Shown: positions 1 to 8,780, counted from the stretch's first letter. The stretch: 64,000 nucleotides of DNA from Pseudomonadota bacterium (GCA_018241665.1 JAFEDK010000026.1:120169-184168), one strand, 5' to 3'. Notes: generated from the sequence alone by a model not told the origin. A program made the numbers and translations.

Positions 1-738
1 CGGGAAGCCGTCGGCGGCGAAGGACGCCAGCGCCGCTGCGGTGGTGCCGCCCTTGGAGGTGACCCGCTCGCGCAGCACCGCCGGGGATTCGTCGCTGCTG
101 GCCGCCAGCTTGGCCGCGCCGAGCACCGTGTCGATGGCCAGCTTGCGGGCCGTATCGGCGTCGAAGCCGAGGGACTCGCCAGCCGCCTGCAGGCACTCGA
201 TGAAGTGGAAGACGTAGGCCGGGCCACTGCCGGACACCGCGGTGACGCCGTCGATCTGCGCCTCGTCGGCCACCCACACCACGCTGCCGACTGCCGACAG
301 CACCTTGGCCGCCGCGTCGCGGCCTTCCGCATCGACGGACGGGTCGGCGAACAGGCCGGTGATGCCGGCGCCGATCAGCGCCGGGGTGTTGGGCATCGCC
401 CGCACCAGCTTGCGGTAGTCACCCAGCCAGCGGCCGATGTCGGTGAGGCGCAGGCCGGCGGCGATGCTGACCACCACCTGTTTGCCGAGGCGGCCGGCGA
501 TCGGTGCCACGGCAGCCTTCAGCTGCTGCGGCTTGACCGCCAGCACCAGGACGTCGCAGTCCAGGGCCTGGTCATCGATGGACTCGACGGCGCGCACGCC
601 GAAGACGGTCTCGAGCTTGGCGCGCCCTTCGACCGACAGCTCGACGGCCTGCACGTCCGCCGCCTTGAAACCCTGCTTGACCAGGCCGCCGATCAGGGCT
701 GCCGCCATGTTGCCGCCACCCAGGAAGGTGATTTTCAT
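1..738 (-). CDS. proC: Pyrroline-5-carboxylate reductase ProC (C-terminus cut by window edge)
   Basis: Catalyses the last step of proline synthesis, NAD(P)H-dependent reduction of 1-pyrroline-5-carboxylate, in the cytoplasm. The frame read from the minus strand opens with MKITFLGGGNMAAALIGGL, the N-terminal Rossmann glycine motif of the family. It continues through AVKPQ, the AMPNTPALIGAG block and the GVTAVSGSGPAYVF signature to SKGGTTAAAL. About 246 codons are present. The family is usually near 270 residues, so some 25 C-terminal residues lie beyond position 1. The gene is followed in the same direction by none in the window, but lies 36 bp downstream of yggS, an arrangement (proC-yggS next to pilT-pilU) also known in Pseudomonas. 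Identification is firm. Confidence 0.95.
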   Translation of the reverse strand, partial: MKITFLGGGNMAAALIGGLVKQGFKAADVQAVELSVEGRAKLETVFGVRAVESIDDQALDCDVLVLAVKPQQLKAAVAPIAGRLGKQVVVSIAAGLRLTDIGRWLGDYRKLVRAMPNTPALIGAGITGLFADPSVDAEGRDAAAKVLSAVGSVVWVADEAQIDGVTAVSGSGPAYVFHFIECLQAAGESLGFDADTARKLAIDTVLGAAKLAASSDESPAVLRERVTSKGGTTAAALASFAADGFP

Positions 739-774
739 TGGATTCTTTCCGTCAGTTGGATTCGTAGGGGTGAG

Positions 775-1470
775 TCAGGCGCGCGATCCGAAGATCGCCG
801 TGCCCACGCGGACCATCGTCGAACCTTCGGCGATCGCCGCCTCCAGGTCGTCGGACATGCCCATCGACAGGGTATCGAGACCGTGGCCGGCCCCATTGAG
901 TTCATCGCGCAGGGCTCGCAGGCTGGCAAAACGTGCCTGCTGCACGGCCACGTCGGAAGTCGGTTCGGGAATCGCCATCAGTCCACGCAGGCGCAGGCGC
1001 GGCAAGGCGGCCACGGCCTTCGCCAGTTCCGCCAGTTCGGCCGGTGCCACACCGCTCTTGCTGTCCTCACCGCTGACATTGACCTGGATGCACACGTTGA
1101 GCGGCGGCAGATGCACGTCGCGCTGCTCGGACAGGCGCTCGGCGATCTTGAGGCGGTCGATGGAGTGCACCCATGCGAAGTGGTTGGCCACCTGCCGCGT
1201 CTTGTTGCTCTGCAGGGGGCCGATGAAATGCCACTCGAGGCCGAGGCCGGCCAGCGCCTCGACCTTGGCCACGCCCTCCTGCACGTAGTTCTCGCCAAAG
1301 GCCTGCTGCCCGGCGGCGGCGGCCTCGCGCACGCTGTCGGCCGGCCAGGTCTTGCTCACCGCCAGCAGGCGGACTTCGGCGGGCTGGCGCCCCGCCGCCT
1401 GCGCTGCCGACGCGATGCGCATGACAAGGTTTTGGAGGCGGCCGGAAATGCCTGACTTATAATCTTCCAA
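775..1470 (-). CDS. yggS: YggS/PLPBP family pyridoxal-phosphate homeostasis protein
   Basis: Single-domain, type III-fold PLP-binding protein that buffers pyridoxal 5'-phosphate rather than catalysing a known reaction. The family signature is complete: LLAVSKTWP with the Schiff-base lysine, FGENYVQEG, WHFIGPLQSNKT, the VHSIDR strand, QVNVSGEDSKSG and the C-terminal SMGMSDDLEAAI phosphate-binding motif. The start is uncertain. An ATG exists at 1509, but a TATACT -10-like hexamer on the minus strand (1505-1500) overlaps it. I therefore prefer the in-frame TTG at 1470, which gives a normal-length N-terminus about 15 residues before the first helix. It is probably co-transcribed with proC 36 bp downstream and divergent from pilT. 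Confidence 0.9.
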   Translation of the reverse strand: MEDYKSGISGRLQNLVMRIASAAQAAGRQPAEVRLLAVSKTWPADSVREAAAAGQQAFGENYVQEGVAKVEALAGLGLEWHFIGPLQSNKTRQVANHFAWVHSIDRLKIAERLSEQRDVHLPPLNVCIQVNVSGEDSKSGVAPAELAELAKAVAALPRLRLRGLMAIPEPTSDVAVQQARFASLRALRDELNGAGHGLDTLSMGMSDDLEAAIAEGSTMVRVGTAIFGSRA

Positions 1471-1585
1471 AGCGCGAATCTGGGCTAAAGAGGCCGTTGA
1501 GTATAGCATCGGCCCTGACGCTGCCCGTTTTGCACGCTCATCTCCCTATCACCCGTAACCCTGCCGCCCGCAGCGAGTCGCCACG

Positions 1586-2629
1586 ATGGACATCACCGAA
1601 CTGCTTGCTTTCACCGTCAAGAACAAGGCATCCGACCTGCATATCTCGGCCGGTCTGCCGCCGATGATCCGTGTGCACGGCGACGTGCGCCGCATCAACC
1701 TGCCCGCGCTGGTGCACAAGGACGTCCACGGCATGGTGTACGACATCATGAACGACTCCCAGCGCAAGCAGTACGAGGAACAGTTCGAAACCGACTTCTC
1801 CTTCGAGATCCCCAACCTGGCGCGTTTCCGGGTCAATGCCTTCAACCAGAACCGGGGTGCGGCGGCGGTGTTCCGGGTCATTCCGTCCAAGGTGCTGACC
1901 CTCGACGAACTCAACTGCCCGAAGATCTTCAAGGACATCTCTACCCAGCCGCGCGGCATCGTGCTGGTTACCGGCCCGACCGGCTCGGGCAAGTCCACGA
2001 CGCTTGCGGCGATGGTGGACTACGTCAACGAGAACGAATACGGCCACATCCTGACCATCGAGGATCCGATCGAATTCGTGCATGAGTCCAAGCGCTGCCT
2101 GATCAACCAGCGGGAAGTCATGCGTGACACCCACTCCTTCAACGCGGCGCTGCGCTCGGCCCTGCGGGAAGACCCGGATGTGGTGCTGGTCGGCGAAATG
2201 CGTGACCTGGAAACCATCCGCCTGGCGCTGACCGCCGCGGAAACCGGCCACCTGGTATTCGGCACGCTGCACACCTCGTCGGCAGCCAAGACCATCGACC
2301 GTATCGTGGACGTCTTCCCGGCCGCTGAAAAGGACATGGTCCGCGCGATGATGTCGGAATCCCTGCGGGCGGTGATCTCGCAAACCCTGCTGAAGACCAA
2401 GGACGGCACCGGCCGGGTCGCCGCCCACGAGATCATGATCGGCACCCCGGCGATCCGTAACCTGATCCGCGAGAACAAGGTCGCCCAGATGTATTCGGCG
2501 ATCCAGACAGGCCAGAATGTAGGCATGCAGACCCTCGACCAGTGCCTGGCCGACATGGTCCGGCGCAATATCGTATCGGGTTCCGAAGCCCGTCTGAAAG
2601 CCCAGAACAAGGACAGCTTCCCGGCCTGA
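1586..2629 (+). CDS. pilT: Type IV pilus retraction ATPase PilT
   Basis: Hexameric cytoplasmic ATPase that powers disassembly of type IV pili, giving twitching motility. The 347-residue length is typical. The N-terminal PAS-like domain begins SDLHISAGLPP. The RecA-like domain has Walker A GPTGSGKST at about residues 130-138, the Asp box TIEDPIEFVHE, Walker B DPDVVLVGEMRD and the His box GHLVFGTLHT. The C-terminal AIRNLIRE motif (about residue 290) is the PilT hallmark that separates it from PilB and PilU. pilU follows after 57 bp. A TATAAT hexamer at 1458-1463 could be its -10 element, but no good -35 is at the right distance. Confidence 0.97.
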   Translation: MDITELLAFTVKNKASDLHISAGLPPMIRVHGDVRRINLPALVHKDVHGMVYDIMNDSQRKQYEEQFETDFSFEIPNLARFRVNAFNQNRGAAAVFRVIPSKVLTLDELNCPKIFKDISTQPRGIVLVTGPTGSGKSTTLAAMVDYVNENEYGHILTIEDPIEFVHESKRCLINQREVMRDTHSFNAALRSALREDPDVVLVGEMRDLETIRLALTAAETGHLVFGTLHTSSAAKTIDRIVDVFPAAEKDMVRAMMSESLRAVISQTLLKTKDGTGRVAAHEIMIGTPAIRNLIRENKVAQMYSAIQTGQNVGMQTLDQCLADMVRRNIVSGSEARLKAQNKDSFPA

Positions 2630-2686
2630 ATACTGGCCGCCTTGAACAACCCAAACCACCGGCCGCGCCGGTGACAGGAACGCACC

Positions 2687-3820
2687 ATGGAACGCGATCA
2701 GGCACTCAAGTTCATGCACGACCTGCTGCGGCTGATGCTGCAGAAGAACGGCTCCGACCTCTTCATCACGGCGGGCTTCCCGCCGGCGATCAAGATCGAC
2801 GGCAAGATCGTGCCCCAGTCGAACCAGCAGCTCACCCACACCCACACCATGGAACTGGCACGGGTGATCATGAGCGACCGCCAGGCCCAAGAGTTCGAAG
2901 CCACCAAGGAGTGCAACTTCGCCATTTCTCCGCCGGGCATCGGCCGCTTCCGCGCCAACGCCTTCATCCAGCAGGGCCAGGTCGGCATGGTGCTGCGGAC
3001 CATCCCGCAGAAGATCCCGACCTTCGACGAGCTCGGCCTGCCGCCGGTGCTGAAGGACATCACCATGTCCAAGCGCGGCCTGGTGATCTTCGTCGGCGGC
3101 ACCGGCACCGGCAAGACCACTTCGCTGGCGGCGATGGTCGATTACCGCAACGAGAAGAGCTACGGCCACATCATCACCGTCGAAGACCCGATCGAGTTCG
3201 TGCATGCGCACAAGAACTGCATCGTCACCCAGCGGGAAGTCGGCATCGACACCGACTCCTGGGAGCCGGCGCTGAAGAACACCCTGCGCCAGGCCCCCGA
3301 CGTGATCCTGATGGGCGAGATCCGCGACCGGGAGACGATGGACTACGCCATCGCCTTTGCCGAGACCGGCCACCTGTGCCTCGCCACGCTGCACGCCAAC
3401 AGCGCGAACCAGGCCATCGACCGGATCGTCAACTTCTTCCCGGAAGAGCGCCGCCACCAGTTGCTGATGGACCTGTCCCTCAACCTGCGGGCACTGATCT
3501 CCCAGCGCCTGCTACCCATGTGCGACCGCAAGGGCCGAGTGCCTGCGGTTGAGGTGATGCTCAACTCGCCGCTGATCTCCGACCTGATCTTCAAGGGCGA
3601 GATCCCGGGCATCAAGGAGGTCATGAAGCGCTCCAGCGAACTGGGCATGCAGACCTTCGACCAGAGCCTCTTCGATCTGTATGAGCGCGGCCTGATCAGC
3701 TACGAAGACGCCCTGCGCAACGCCGACTCGATGAACGACCTGCGCCTGCAGATCAAGCTGAAGAGCCGCCGTGGCGACCGGGATATGCTCTCCGGCATCC
3801 AAAACCTCGACATCGTCTAA
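2687..3820 (+). CDS. pilU: PilT-dependent retraction ATPase PilU
   Basis: Paralogue of PilT that assists pilus retraction under load, forming a co-complex with PilT at the inner membrane. It begins with SDLFITAGFPP. Walker A is GGTGTGKTT, followed by the Asp box VEDPIEFVHAH, Walker B APDVILMGEIRD and the His box GHLCLATLHA. The AIRNLIRE of PilT is replaced by LISDLIFKGE, and the protein has an extra C-terminal tail, so it reaches 377 residues; both are typical of PilU. It lies 57 bp after pilT, probably in one transcript. Its TAA stop is the first base pairs of a long palindrome that separates it from the convergent methyltransferase. Confidence 0.95.
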   Translation: MERDQALKFMHDLLRLMLQKNGSDLFITAGFPPAIKIDGKIVPQSNQQLTHTHTMELARVIMSDRQAQEFEATKECNFAISPPGIGRFRANAFIQQGQVGMVLRTIPQKIPTFDELGLPPVLKDITMSKRGLVIFVGGTGTGKTTSLAAMVDYRNEKSYGHIITVEDPIEFVHAHKNCIVTQREVGIDTDSWEPALKNTLRQAPDVILMGEIRDRETMDYAIAFAETGHLCLATLHANSANQAIDRIVNFFPEERRHQLLMDLSLNLRALISQRLLPMCDRKGRVPAVEVMLNSPLISDLIFKGEIPGIKEVMKRSSELGMQTFDQSLFDLYERGLISYEDALRNADSMNDLRLQIKLKSRRGDRDMLSGIQNLDIV

Positions 3821-3940
3821 AGGCGTCCATAAAGCTACTGCGCGACCCGATCTCGCGACTGCGGTGCTCGCCGTACTCATGTACGGCTGTGCGCCTCGCC
3901 GCGACCTCGGGCCGCTCGCTACACTTTCTGGACGCCTTTA
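3818..3940. repeat. 123-nt co-centred palindromic element between convergent genes
   Basis: The outer arms TAAAGGCGTCCA (3818-3829) and TGGACGCCTTTA (3929-3940) are a perfect 12-bp inverted repeat, continued by AAAG/CTTT. The inner arms GCCGTAC (3870-3876) and GTACGGC (3881-3887) flank a TCAT loop. Both pairs share the same centre, near 3878.5, so the whole stretch can fold as one long imperfect hairpin. The left arm includes the pilU stop codon. It may act as a bidirectional transcription barrier between pilU and the methyltransferase, or be a MITE-like dispersed repeat. No second copy is visible in this window. Confidence 0.7.
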
Positions 3941-3951
3941 GTTCGAGGGTC

Positions 3952-5115
3952 TTAGTTTTCTGATTCCGCCGGTTTGGGTTTGCGGGCGGAGCCGGAGATC
4001 ATCAGGTATTCGAACAGGCGGCATTCGATGGCACCGTTGAACAGCGGGGTGCGCTTGCTGGCCTTGAGGCGGACGCCCTTCGGCAGGGCCGGGTCGCCGG
4101 TGAAGAAGTAGCAGCGCCAGCCGGTCCAGTTGGCCTTCAGCGCGTCGCCGAGCTTTGGGTAGAAGGCTTCCAGCTCGGCGGTGTCGGACAGGCGGACGCC
4201 GTAGGGCGGGTTGGCGACCAGCACACCTGACGGCGCTGGAGCCTTGACATCGAGCAGGTCGGCACGCCCCACTTCCACGCAGCCTTCCAGGCCGGCACTG
4301 CGCAAATTCACATAGGCCTTGCGCTGCTGCGACTCCAGAATGTCCGAACCATAGATTGCCAGCTTGCGCGGCGCCTGGCGGCGCGCCTCGGCAGCCTTGC
4401 GGATCGGCAGCCAGGTGTCGCGCTCGTAGTGCTTGAAGCGCTCGAAGGCAAAGTGCCGGCCGAGGCCCGGCGCCACGTCGAGGGCCATCTGGGCCGCCTC
4501 GATGAGGAAGGTGCCGCTGCCGCACATCGGGTCGTACAAGGCCTCCTCGCCCGGCTTCCAGCCGGTCAGGCGCAGGATGCCGGCGGCCAGGTTCTCCTTC
4601 AGCGGCGCTTCCACCGCGGCCTGCTTGAAGCCGCGCTTGTAGAGCGGATCGCCGGACGTATCCAGATACAGGGTGACGGTATCCGCCGACAGAAAGGCGT
4701 GGATACGCATGTCCGGCGTCTGGGTGTCCACGTTCGGGCGACGGCCGGCGACTGTACGGAAATGGTCGCACACCGCATCCTTGATCTTCAGCGTCACGAA
4801 CTCCAGGCTGCGCAGCGGCGACTTGTGGGCAGTGACAAACACGCGGATGGTCTGGTCGGGCGTGAACCAGCGCGCCCAGGTCGGCGCATAGGCGATGCGG
4901 TACACATCTTCCTCGCTGCGGTAGCGGCCCATGCTGATCTGCCACAGCACGCGGGTCGCCAGGCGGCTCTCCAGATTGGCGCGATAGCACAGGGCCCAGT
5001 CGCCGGAAAACTGCACGCCGCCGGGAATGTCTTTCGCGTCGGTGGCGCCAAGGGCGCGGAGTTCATCGGCGAGGAGCGGCTCAAGGCCGCGGGGACAGGG
5101 AGCGAAGAAATTCAA
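3952..5115 (-). CDS. rlmL: THUMP-domain 23S rRNA guanine N2-methyltransferase (RlmL N-half type)
   Basis: S-adenosylmethionine-dependent RNA methyltransferase of the family that modifies G2445 of 23S rRNA. A THUMP RNA-binding domain fills roughly residues 1-160 (FAPCPRGLEPLLADEL at the start). A Rossmann methyltransferase follows, with DPMCGSGTF at 195-203 and the catalytic NPPYG motif at 302-306. At 387 residues it matches only the first half of E. coli RlmL, which is fused to the RlmK domain. The second activity is therefore missing or encoded elsewhere. It is the last gene of a three-gene minus-strand run, 21 bp after hemJ. Family assignment is strong; the exact target base is inferred. 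Confidence 0.88.
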   Translation of the reverse strand: MNFFAPCPRGLEPLLADELRALGATDAKDIPGGVQFSGDWALCYRANLESRLATRVLWQISMGRYRSEEDVYRIAYAPTWARWFTPDQTIRVFVTAHKSPLRSLEFVTLKIKDAVCDHFRTVAGRRPNVDTQTPDMRIHAFLSADTVTLYLDTSGDPLYKRGFKQAAVEAPLKENLAAGILRLTGWKPGEEALYDPMCGSGTFLIEAAQMALDVAPGLGRHFAFERFKHYERDTWLPIRKAAEARRQAPRKLAIYGSDILESQQRKAYVNLRSAGLEGCVEVGRADLLDVKAPAPSGVLVANPPYGVRLSDTAELEAFYPKLGDALKANWTGWRCYFFTGDPALPKGVRLKASKRTPLFNGAIECRLFEYLMISGSARKPKPAESEN

Positions 5116-5136
5116 GATTGCAATCCGTTCGGAAAA

Positions 5137-5553
5137 TCAAAAGGGCTTCAGGACGACCAGGAACACCACCACGAACAGCACCAGCACCGGCACTTCGTTG
5201 AAGAAGCGGTACCACACGTGGCTGCGCGTGTTGCGCCCTTCGGCAAAGGCCCGCATCAGGCGGCCGCAATACAGGTGATAGACGATCAGCAGTGTGACCA
5301 GCGCAGTCTTGGCGTGCAGCCAGCCGCCGGCCAGGCCGAAGCCGAACCACAGCCACATGCCGAGGCCGACCGCCAGAATGCCGAGCGGCGTCATGAAGCG
5401 GTAGAGCTTGTTCTCCATCAGCGTCAGGCGCTCGATAGTGGCCTTGTCGCTGACCATCGCGTGGTTGACGAACAGGCGCGGCAGGTAGAACAGGCCGGCA
5501 AACCAGCTGACCACGAAGATGATGTGCAGGGCTTTGATACTCAGGTAGAGCAT
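5137..5553 (-). CDS. hemJ: Protoporphyrinogen oxidase HemJ
   Basis: Small integral membrane protein that oxidises protoporphyrinogen IX to protoporphyrin IX in haem synthesis in bacteria lacking HemG and HemY. The 138-residue frame starts MLYLSIKALHIIFVVSWFAG and ends at a hydrophobic segment VLVLFVVVFLVVLKPF. At least four membrane segments are visible, with the conserved LHII and FYLPRLFV blocks near the N-terminus. I chose the ATG at 5553 over the much longer frame that runs into the upstream gene. Neighbours are the epimerase-like gene 26 bp upstream and the rRNA methyltransferase 21 bp downstream, so the three are probably co-transcribed. Confidence 0.9.
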   Translation of the reverse strand: MLYLSIKALHIIFVVSWFAGLFYLPRLFVNHAMVSDKATIERLTLMENKLYRFMTPLGILAVGLGMWLWFGFGLAGGWLHAKTALVTLLIVYHLYCGRLMRAFAEGRNTRSHVWYRFFNEVPVLVLFVVVFLVVLKPF

Positions 5554-5579
5554 GGTGTCGACTCGAAGGGTGAAAGTAT

Positions 5580-6461
5580 TCAGGAAGTCGCCGCGGCACG
5601 CGTCCGCAACGCATCGGCAACCGTCGGATAGCGCAGGCGCGCGCGCAGTTCCCGCTTGATGCGCTCGTTCTTCAGGCGGCGCGACTCGGCCATGAAAGAG
5701 AGCGTCATCTCCGACAGGCGTCCGCTGAGCTCGCTGCGCGGCAGGCGCGGCGGGCGCGGCAGGCCCAGCGTGTCGGCAACCAGATCGAAATACCCGCCCA
5801 TCCGCAGCGCGCTGTCGTCGCAAGCGTTGTAAACCCGGTTCGGGCCACCCCGGAACAGAGCCAGCACCAGCAGTTGCGCCAGATCGTCGGCATGGATGTG
5901 GTTGGTGAATACATCGTCCGCCGGCGCCAGCACCGGATCGCCCTTCTGCAGCCGCGCCACCGGCAGACGCTCGTCGGCGTCGTAGATCCCCGGCGCCCGC
6001 AGGATACTCACACGACATCCCGTGCGCAGCCCGAAGGCCCGCAGGTGCGCTTCCGCCGCCACGCGCCGCAAGCCGCGCGGAGAGCCGGCCCGCAGGGGAC
6101 GCGTCTCGTCGGCCCAGTCGCCGCCGCAGTCTCCGTATACACCGGTGGTACTAATATAGCTTAGCCGTCGTGGTAGACTTCCGCGATGCACAAGGGCTGC
6201 AAGCAGATGTCGGGTACGCGGATCGTCCCGCCCCACGGCGGGCGGCGGCGCGCAATGCAATATGTAATCGGCAATGCCGGCGAGACGCACCAGGCTGGCG
6301 GGTTGATCCAGGTCGGCCACGATCGGCAGTGCGCCCAGCGCCCGCAGCGCGGCGCCCTCCTCCGCCCGGCGGACCACGGCACGTACGCAAAAGCGCCGGG
6401 CCAGCCACGGAATGATGCGGCGAGCCACATCCCCGCTGCCGACAATCAGCACTTTCTTCAT
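5580..6461 (-). CDS. NAD(P)-binding Rossmann / epimerase-like protein (YeeZ type)
   Basis: Member of the extended short-chain dehydrogenase family, resembling the uncharacterised YeeZ-type proteins. The start at MKKVLIVGSGDVARRI gives the usual dinucleotide-binding glycine motif. STTGVYGDCGG contains the Tyr of the active-site region, followed by RVSILRAPGIYD and FTNHIHADDLAQLL, which are typical of nucleoside-diphosphate-sugar epimerase relatives. A second ATG five codons upstream (6476) is possible. The substrate is unknown. It heads the run to hemJ and the rRNA methyltransferase and is divergent from the reductase gene with only 42 bp between them, so the two promoters must overlap. Confidence 0.8.
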   Translation of the reverse strand: MKKVLIVGSGDVARRIIPWLARRFCVRAVVRRAEEGAALRALGALPIVADLDQPASLVRLAGIADYILHCAPPPAVGRDDPRTRHLLAALVHRGSLPRRLSYISTTGVYGDCGGDWADETRPLRAGSPRGLRRVAAEAHLRAFGLRTGCRVSILRAPGIYDADERLPVARLQKGDPVLAPADDVFTNHIHADDLAQLLVLALFRGGPNRVYNACDDSALRMGGYFDLVADTLGLPRPPRLPRSELSGRLSEMTLSFMAESRRLKNERIKRELRARLRYPTVADALRTRAAATS

Positions 6462-6503
6462 ATTTCGACGTTTCATTAATCGATTATCTCACGGCCACCC
6501 ATC

Positions 6504-7532
6504 ATGTCGTTCCAGGTCACCCTCCAACCCAGCGGACTCCAGTATTCCGCCAACGCTGACGAAACCCTTCTCGAGGCCGCCCTCGCGGCCGGCCTGCTGC
6601 TCCCCTACAGCTGCCGCGACGGCGCCTGTGGCGTGTGCAAGAGCCAGGTCCTGTCCGGCGAAGTGGACCTCGGGCGCTACTCGGAATCCACGCTGACTGC
6701 CGAAGAACGCGAGCGTGGCCTGGCCCTGCTGTGCTGCGCCCAGCCCCGCTCCGACCTGAGCGTCGAAGTCCGCCAGGTGACCCGCGCCGGCGACATCCCG
6801 GTCAAGAAGCTGCCGTGCCGCGTGCAGAAGATCAGCCGCGCCGCCGACGACGTGATCGTCCTCGAAATCAAGCTGCCGGCCAGCGAGAAGTTCCAGTTCG
6901 TCGCCGGACAGTACATCGACTTCCTGCTCTCCGACGGCAAGCGGCGCAGCTTCTCCATCGCCAACGCCCCGACAGGCGCCGATTTCCTCGAGCTGCACGT
7001 CCGCCTGGTGCCCGGTGGCCAGTTCACCACCCACGTCTTCGAAAAGCTCAAGGAGAAAGACATCCTGCGCTTCGAGGGCCCGCTGGGCAGCTTCCGCCTG
7101 CAGGAAGGCTCGCCGAAGCCAATCGTGCTGCTCGCCGGTGGAACCGGTTTCGCGCCGATCAAGAGCATCGTCGAGAACGCCATCGCCAGCGGCGTCTCCC
7201 GTCCGATGACCCTCTACTGGGGCAGCCGCGACCTGGCCGGGCTGTACCAGCTCGACCTCGCCCGCAGCTGGGAACAACGCCTGCCGGGCTTCCGCTTCGT
7301 GCCGGTGCTGTCCGACGCCCCGGCCGACGGCAGCTGGAGCGGTCGCACCGGCCTCGCCCACCACGCACTGATGGCCGACCTGCCCGACCTTTCCGGCCAC
7401 GAGGTATACGCCTGTGGCTCGCCAGCGATGATCGACGCGGCCCGCCAGGACCTGACCGAACGCAACAGCCTGCCGGTCGAAGCCTTCTTCGCCGACGCCT
7501 TCAGCTTCTCGAACGACGTCAAGACGGCCTGA
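6504..7532 (+). CDS. 2Fe-2S/FAD/NAD(P) oxidoreductase (CDP-6-deoxy-glucoseen reductase-like)
   Basis: Plant-type ferredoxin fused to a ferredoxin-NADP reductase module. The N-terminal domain has the cluster ligands C37, C42, C45 (CRDGACGVC) and a Cys near 77. The FAD-binding motif RSFSIANAP follows, then the nucleotide-binding LLAGGTGFAPIKS and the C-terminal YACGSPAMI. The domain order matches the AscD/Hmp-like electron-transfer subunits of dioxygenases and CDP-6-deoxy-L-threo-D-glycero-4-hexulose-3-dehydrase reductase. No oxygenase or sugar genes are adjacent, so the partner is unknown. Probable role: a general NAD(P)H-to-iron-sulfur electron shuttle. The HDOD gene begins 25 bp later, probably in the same transcript. 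Confidence 0.85.
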   Translation: MSFQVTLQPSGLQYSANADETLLEAALAAGLLLPYSCRDGACGVCKSQVLSGEVDLGRYSESTLTAEERERGLALLCCAQPRSDLSVEVRQVTRAGDIPVKKLPCRVQKISRAADDVIVLEIKLPASEKFQFVAGQYIDFLLSDGKRRSFSIANAPTGADFLELHVRLVPGGQFTTHVFEKLKEKDILRFEGPLGSFRLQEGSPKPIVLLAGGTGFAPIKSIVENAIASGVSRPMTLYWGSRDLAGLYQLDLARSWEQRLPGFRFVPVLSDAPADGSWSGRTGLAHHALMADLPDLSGHEVYACGSPAMIDAARQDLTERNSLPVEAFFADAFSFSNDVKTA

Positions 7533-7557
7533 GCCCAAGCACCGGAGTCCCGTGTCC

Positions 7558-8697
7558 ATGAGCAATGCAGCGTTGATCACCCGCGAACCCGTCATCAACA
7601 AGCAGTACAAGATCACCGCCAACCGGCTGGTGGTCCATGCCGCCTCGGTGGCCCAGGCGGTGGAAGTCCTCGACGGCCTCGCCGACGTGTGGCCCGCGGC
7701 CCATCCGGTGTTCGTCAGCCTCTACAAGCTGGTCCCGACACCCGATCTGCTGGAATGGATCGCGCCGTCCAACGCGATGATCGAGATCCCGACCCAGTCC
7801 ATCGGCCACCCGCTGACGCTGCAGCTCATCCCCCAGTTGCAGGCCAACGGCGTCAGCCTCAACCTGACCTGGTACCAGCCCGACACGGTGCTGCCCGCCA
7901 ATGTGCCGTGGCGCTTCGTGATCATCGACGCCAAGCGCCAGCCGCTGCCCGCCGACCCGCCCGGCCTGTCCCTGGCCTGGGGCCTGCCCGACGTCCCCAG
8001 CTTCAAGGAAGCGGTCATCCAGGGCTATGACGGCGCCTCCGGCTGGTTCTTCCTGCACGGCATCAAGACCGATGGCAAGCTCGCACCGTCCCATGCGCAG
8101 ATCGTCCGGCTGATGAACCTGGTGCGCAAGAACGCCGAGGTGAAGGACATCGAGACCGTCCTGAAGCAGGACGTGGCCCTGTCCTACAAGCTGCTGCGCT
8201 ACATCAACTCGGCAGGTTTCGGGCTGATGTGCGAGATCCAGTCCTTCCGCCACGCGGTGACCATCCTCGGCTATGAGAAGCTCAACAAGTGGCTGTCGGT
8301 GCTGCTGGTCTCGGCCAGCCGCGACCCGTCCGCACCGGCCCTGATGCAGACCGCCATCGCCCGTGGACGCTTCATGGAAAAGATCGGGGCGGCCTTCTTC
8401 GAGAAGGGCGAACTGGACAATCTGTTCATCACCGGCGCCTTCTCCATGCTGCACCTGCTGCTCGGCGCCAGCCTGCAATCCGCACTCGACGAAATGCACC
8501 TGCCGGCAGGCATCGCCGATGCACTGCTCAGTGGCGATGGCGTGTACGCTCCCTTCCTCAAGCTGGCCTGCGCGCTGGAAGGCTTCGACGCAAAGAACCT
8601 CACCGCCCAGGCAGAAGCCCTGCACCTGTCGGCAGAGCAGATCAACCGCGCGCACCTGGAAGCGCTGGCCTTCGCCGACAGCCTGCAGTTCGGCTGA
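7558..8697 (+). CDS. HDOD-domain signalling protein with degenerate N-terminal half
   Basis: The C-terminal half is an HDOD domain, a relative of HD phosphohydrolases used for signalling: the block from VKDIETVLKQDVALSYKLLRYINSAGFG is characteristic, followed by FRHAVTILGYEKLNKWL. The N-terminal 190 residues occupy the position of an EAL domain in YuxH-type proteins (ITREPVINKQYKI resembles their opening). I see no catalytic EAL or metal-binding pattern, so c-di-GMP hydrolysis is unlikely. I chose ATG 7558, 10 nt after GGAG; GTG 7552 is also in frame. It probably belongs to the same transcript as the preceding reductase. Its role is unknown. Confidence 0.8.
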   Translation: MSNAALITREPVINKQYKITANRLVVHAASVAQAVEVLDGLADVWPAAHPVFVSLYKLVPTPDLLEWIAPSNAMIEIPTQSIGHPLTLQLIPQLQANGVSLNLTWYQPDTVLPANVPWRFVIIDAKRQPLPADPPGLSLAWGLPDVPSFKEAVIQGYDGASGWFFLHGIKTDGKLAPSHAQIVRLMNLVRKNAEVKDIETVLKQDVALSYKLLRYINSAGFGLMCEIQSFRHAVTILGYEKLNKWLSVLLVSASRDPSAPALMQTAIARGRFMEKIGAAFFEKGELDNLFITGAFSMLHLLLGASLQSALDEMHLPAGIADALLSGDGVYAPFLKLACALEGFDAKNLTAQAEALHLSAEQINRAHLEALAFADSLQFG

Positions 8698-8780
8698 CAG
8701 CCCACGGCAGGGCACGCCACCAACAACCGTCACACTCTGCGGCTAGATTGGCCCCATTGCAAAACTCTCGGGAGATTGCC

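Noticed and set aside
1458-1463. TATAAT as a confident pilT promoter
   Set aside because: The hexamer is perfect but the nearest -35-like sequence (TTGGAG at 1432) gives a 20-bp spacer, and it lies within the yggS coding region.
1538-3457. 639-codon minus-strand open frame opposite pilT-pilU
   Set aside because: It is the antisense shadow of two certain genes in GC-rich DNA: composition is rich in Arg, Gly, Val, Asp and His and there is no recognisable domain.
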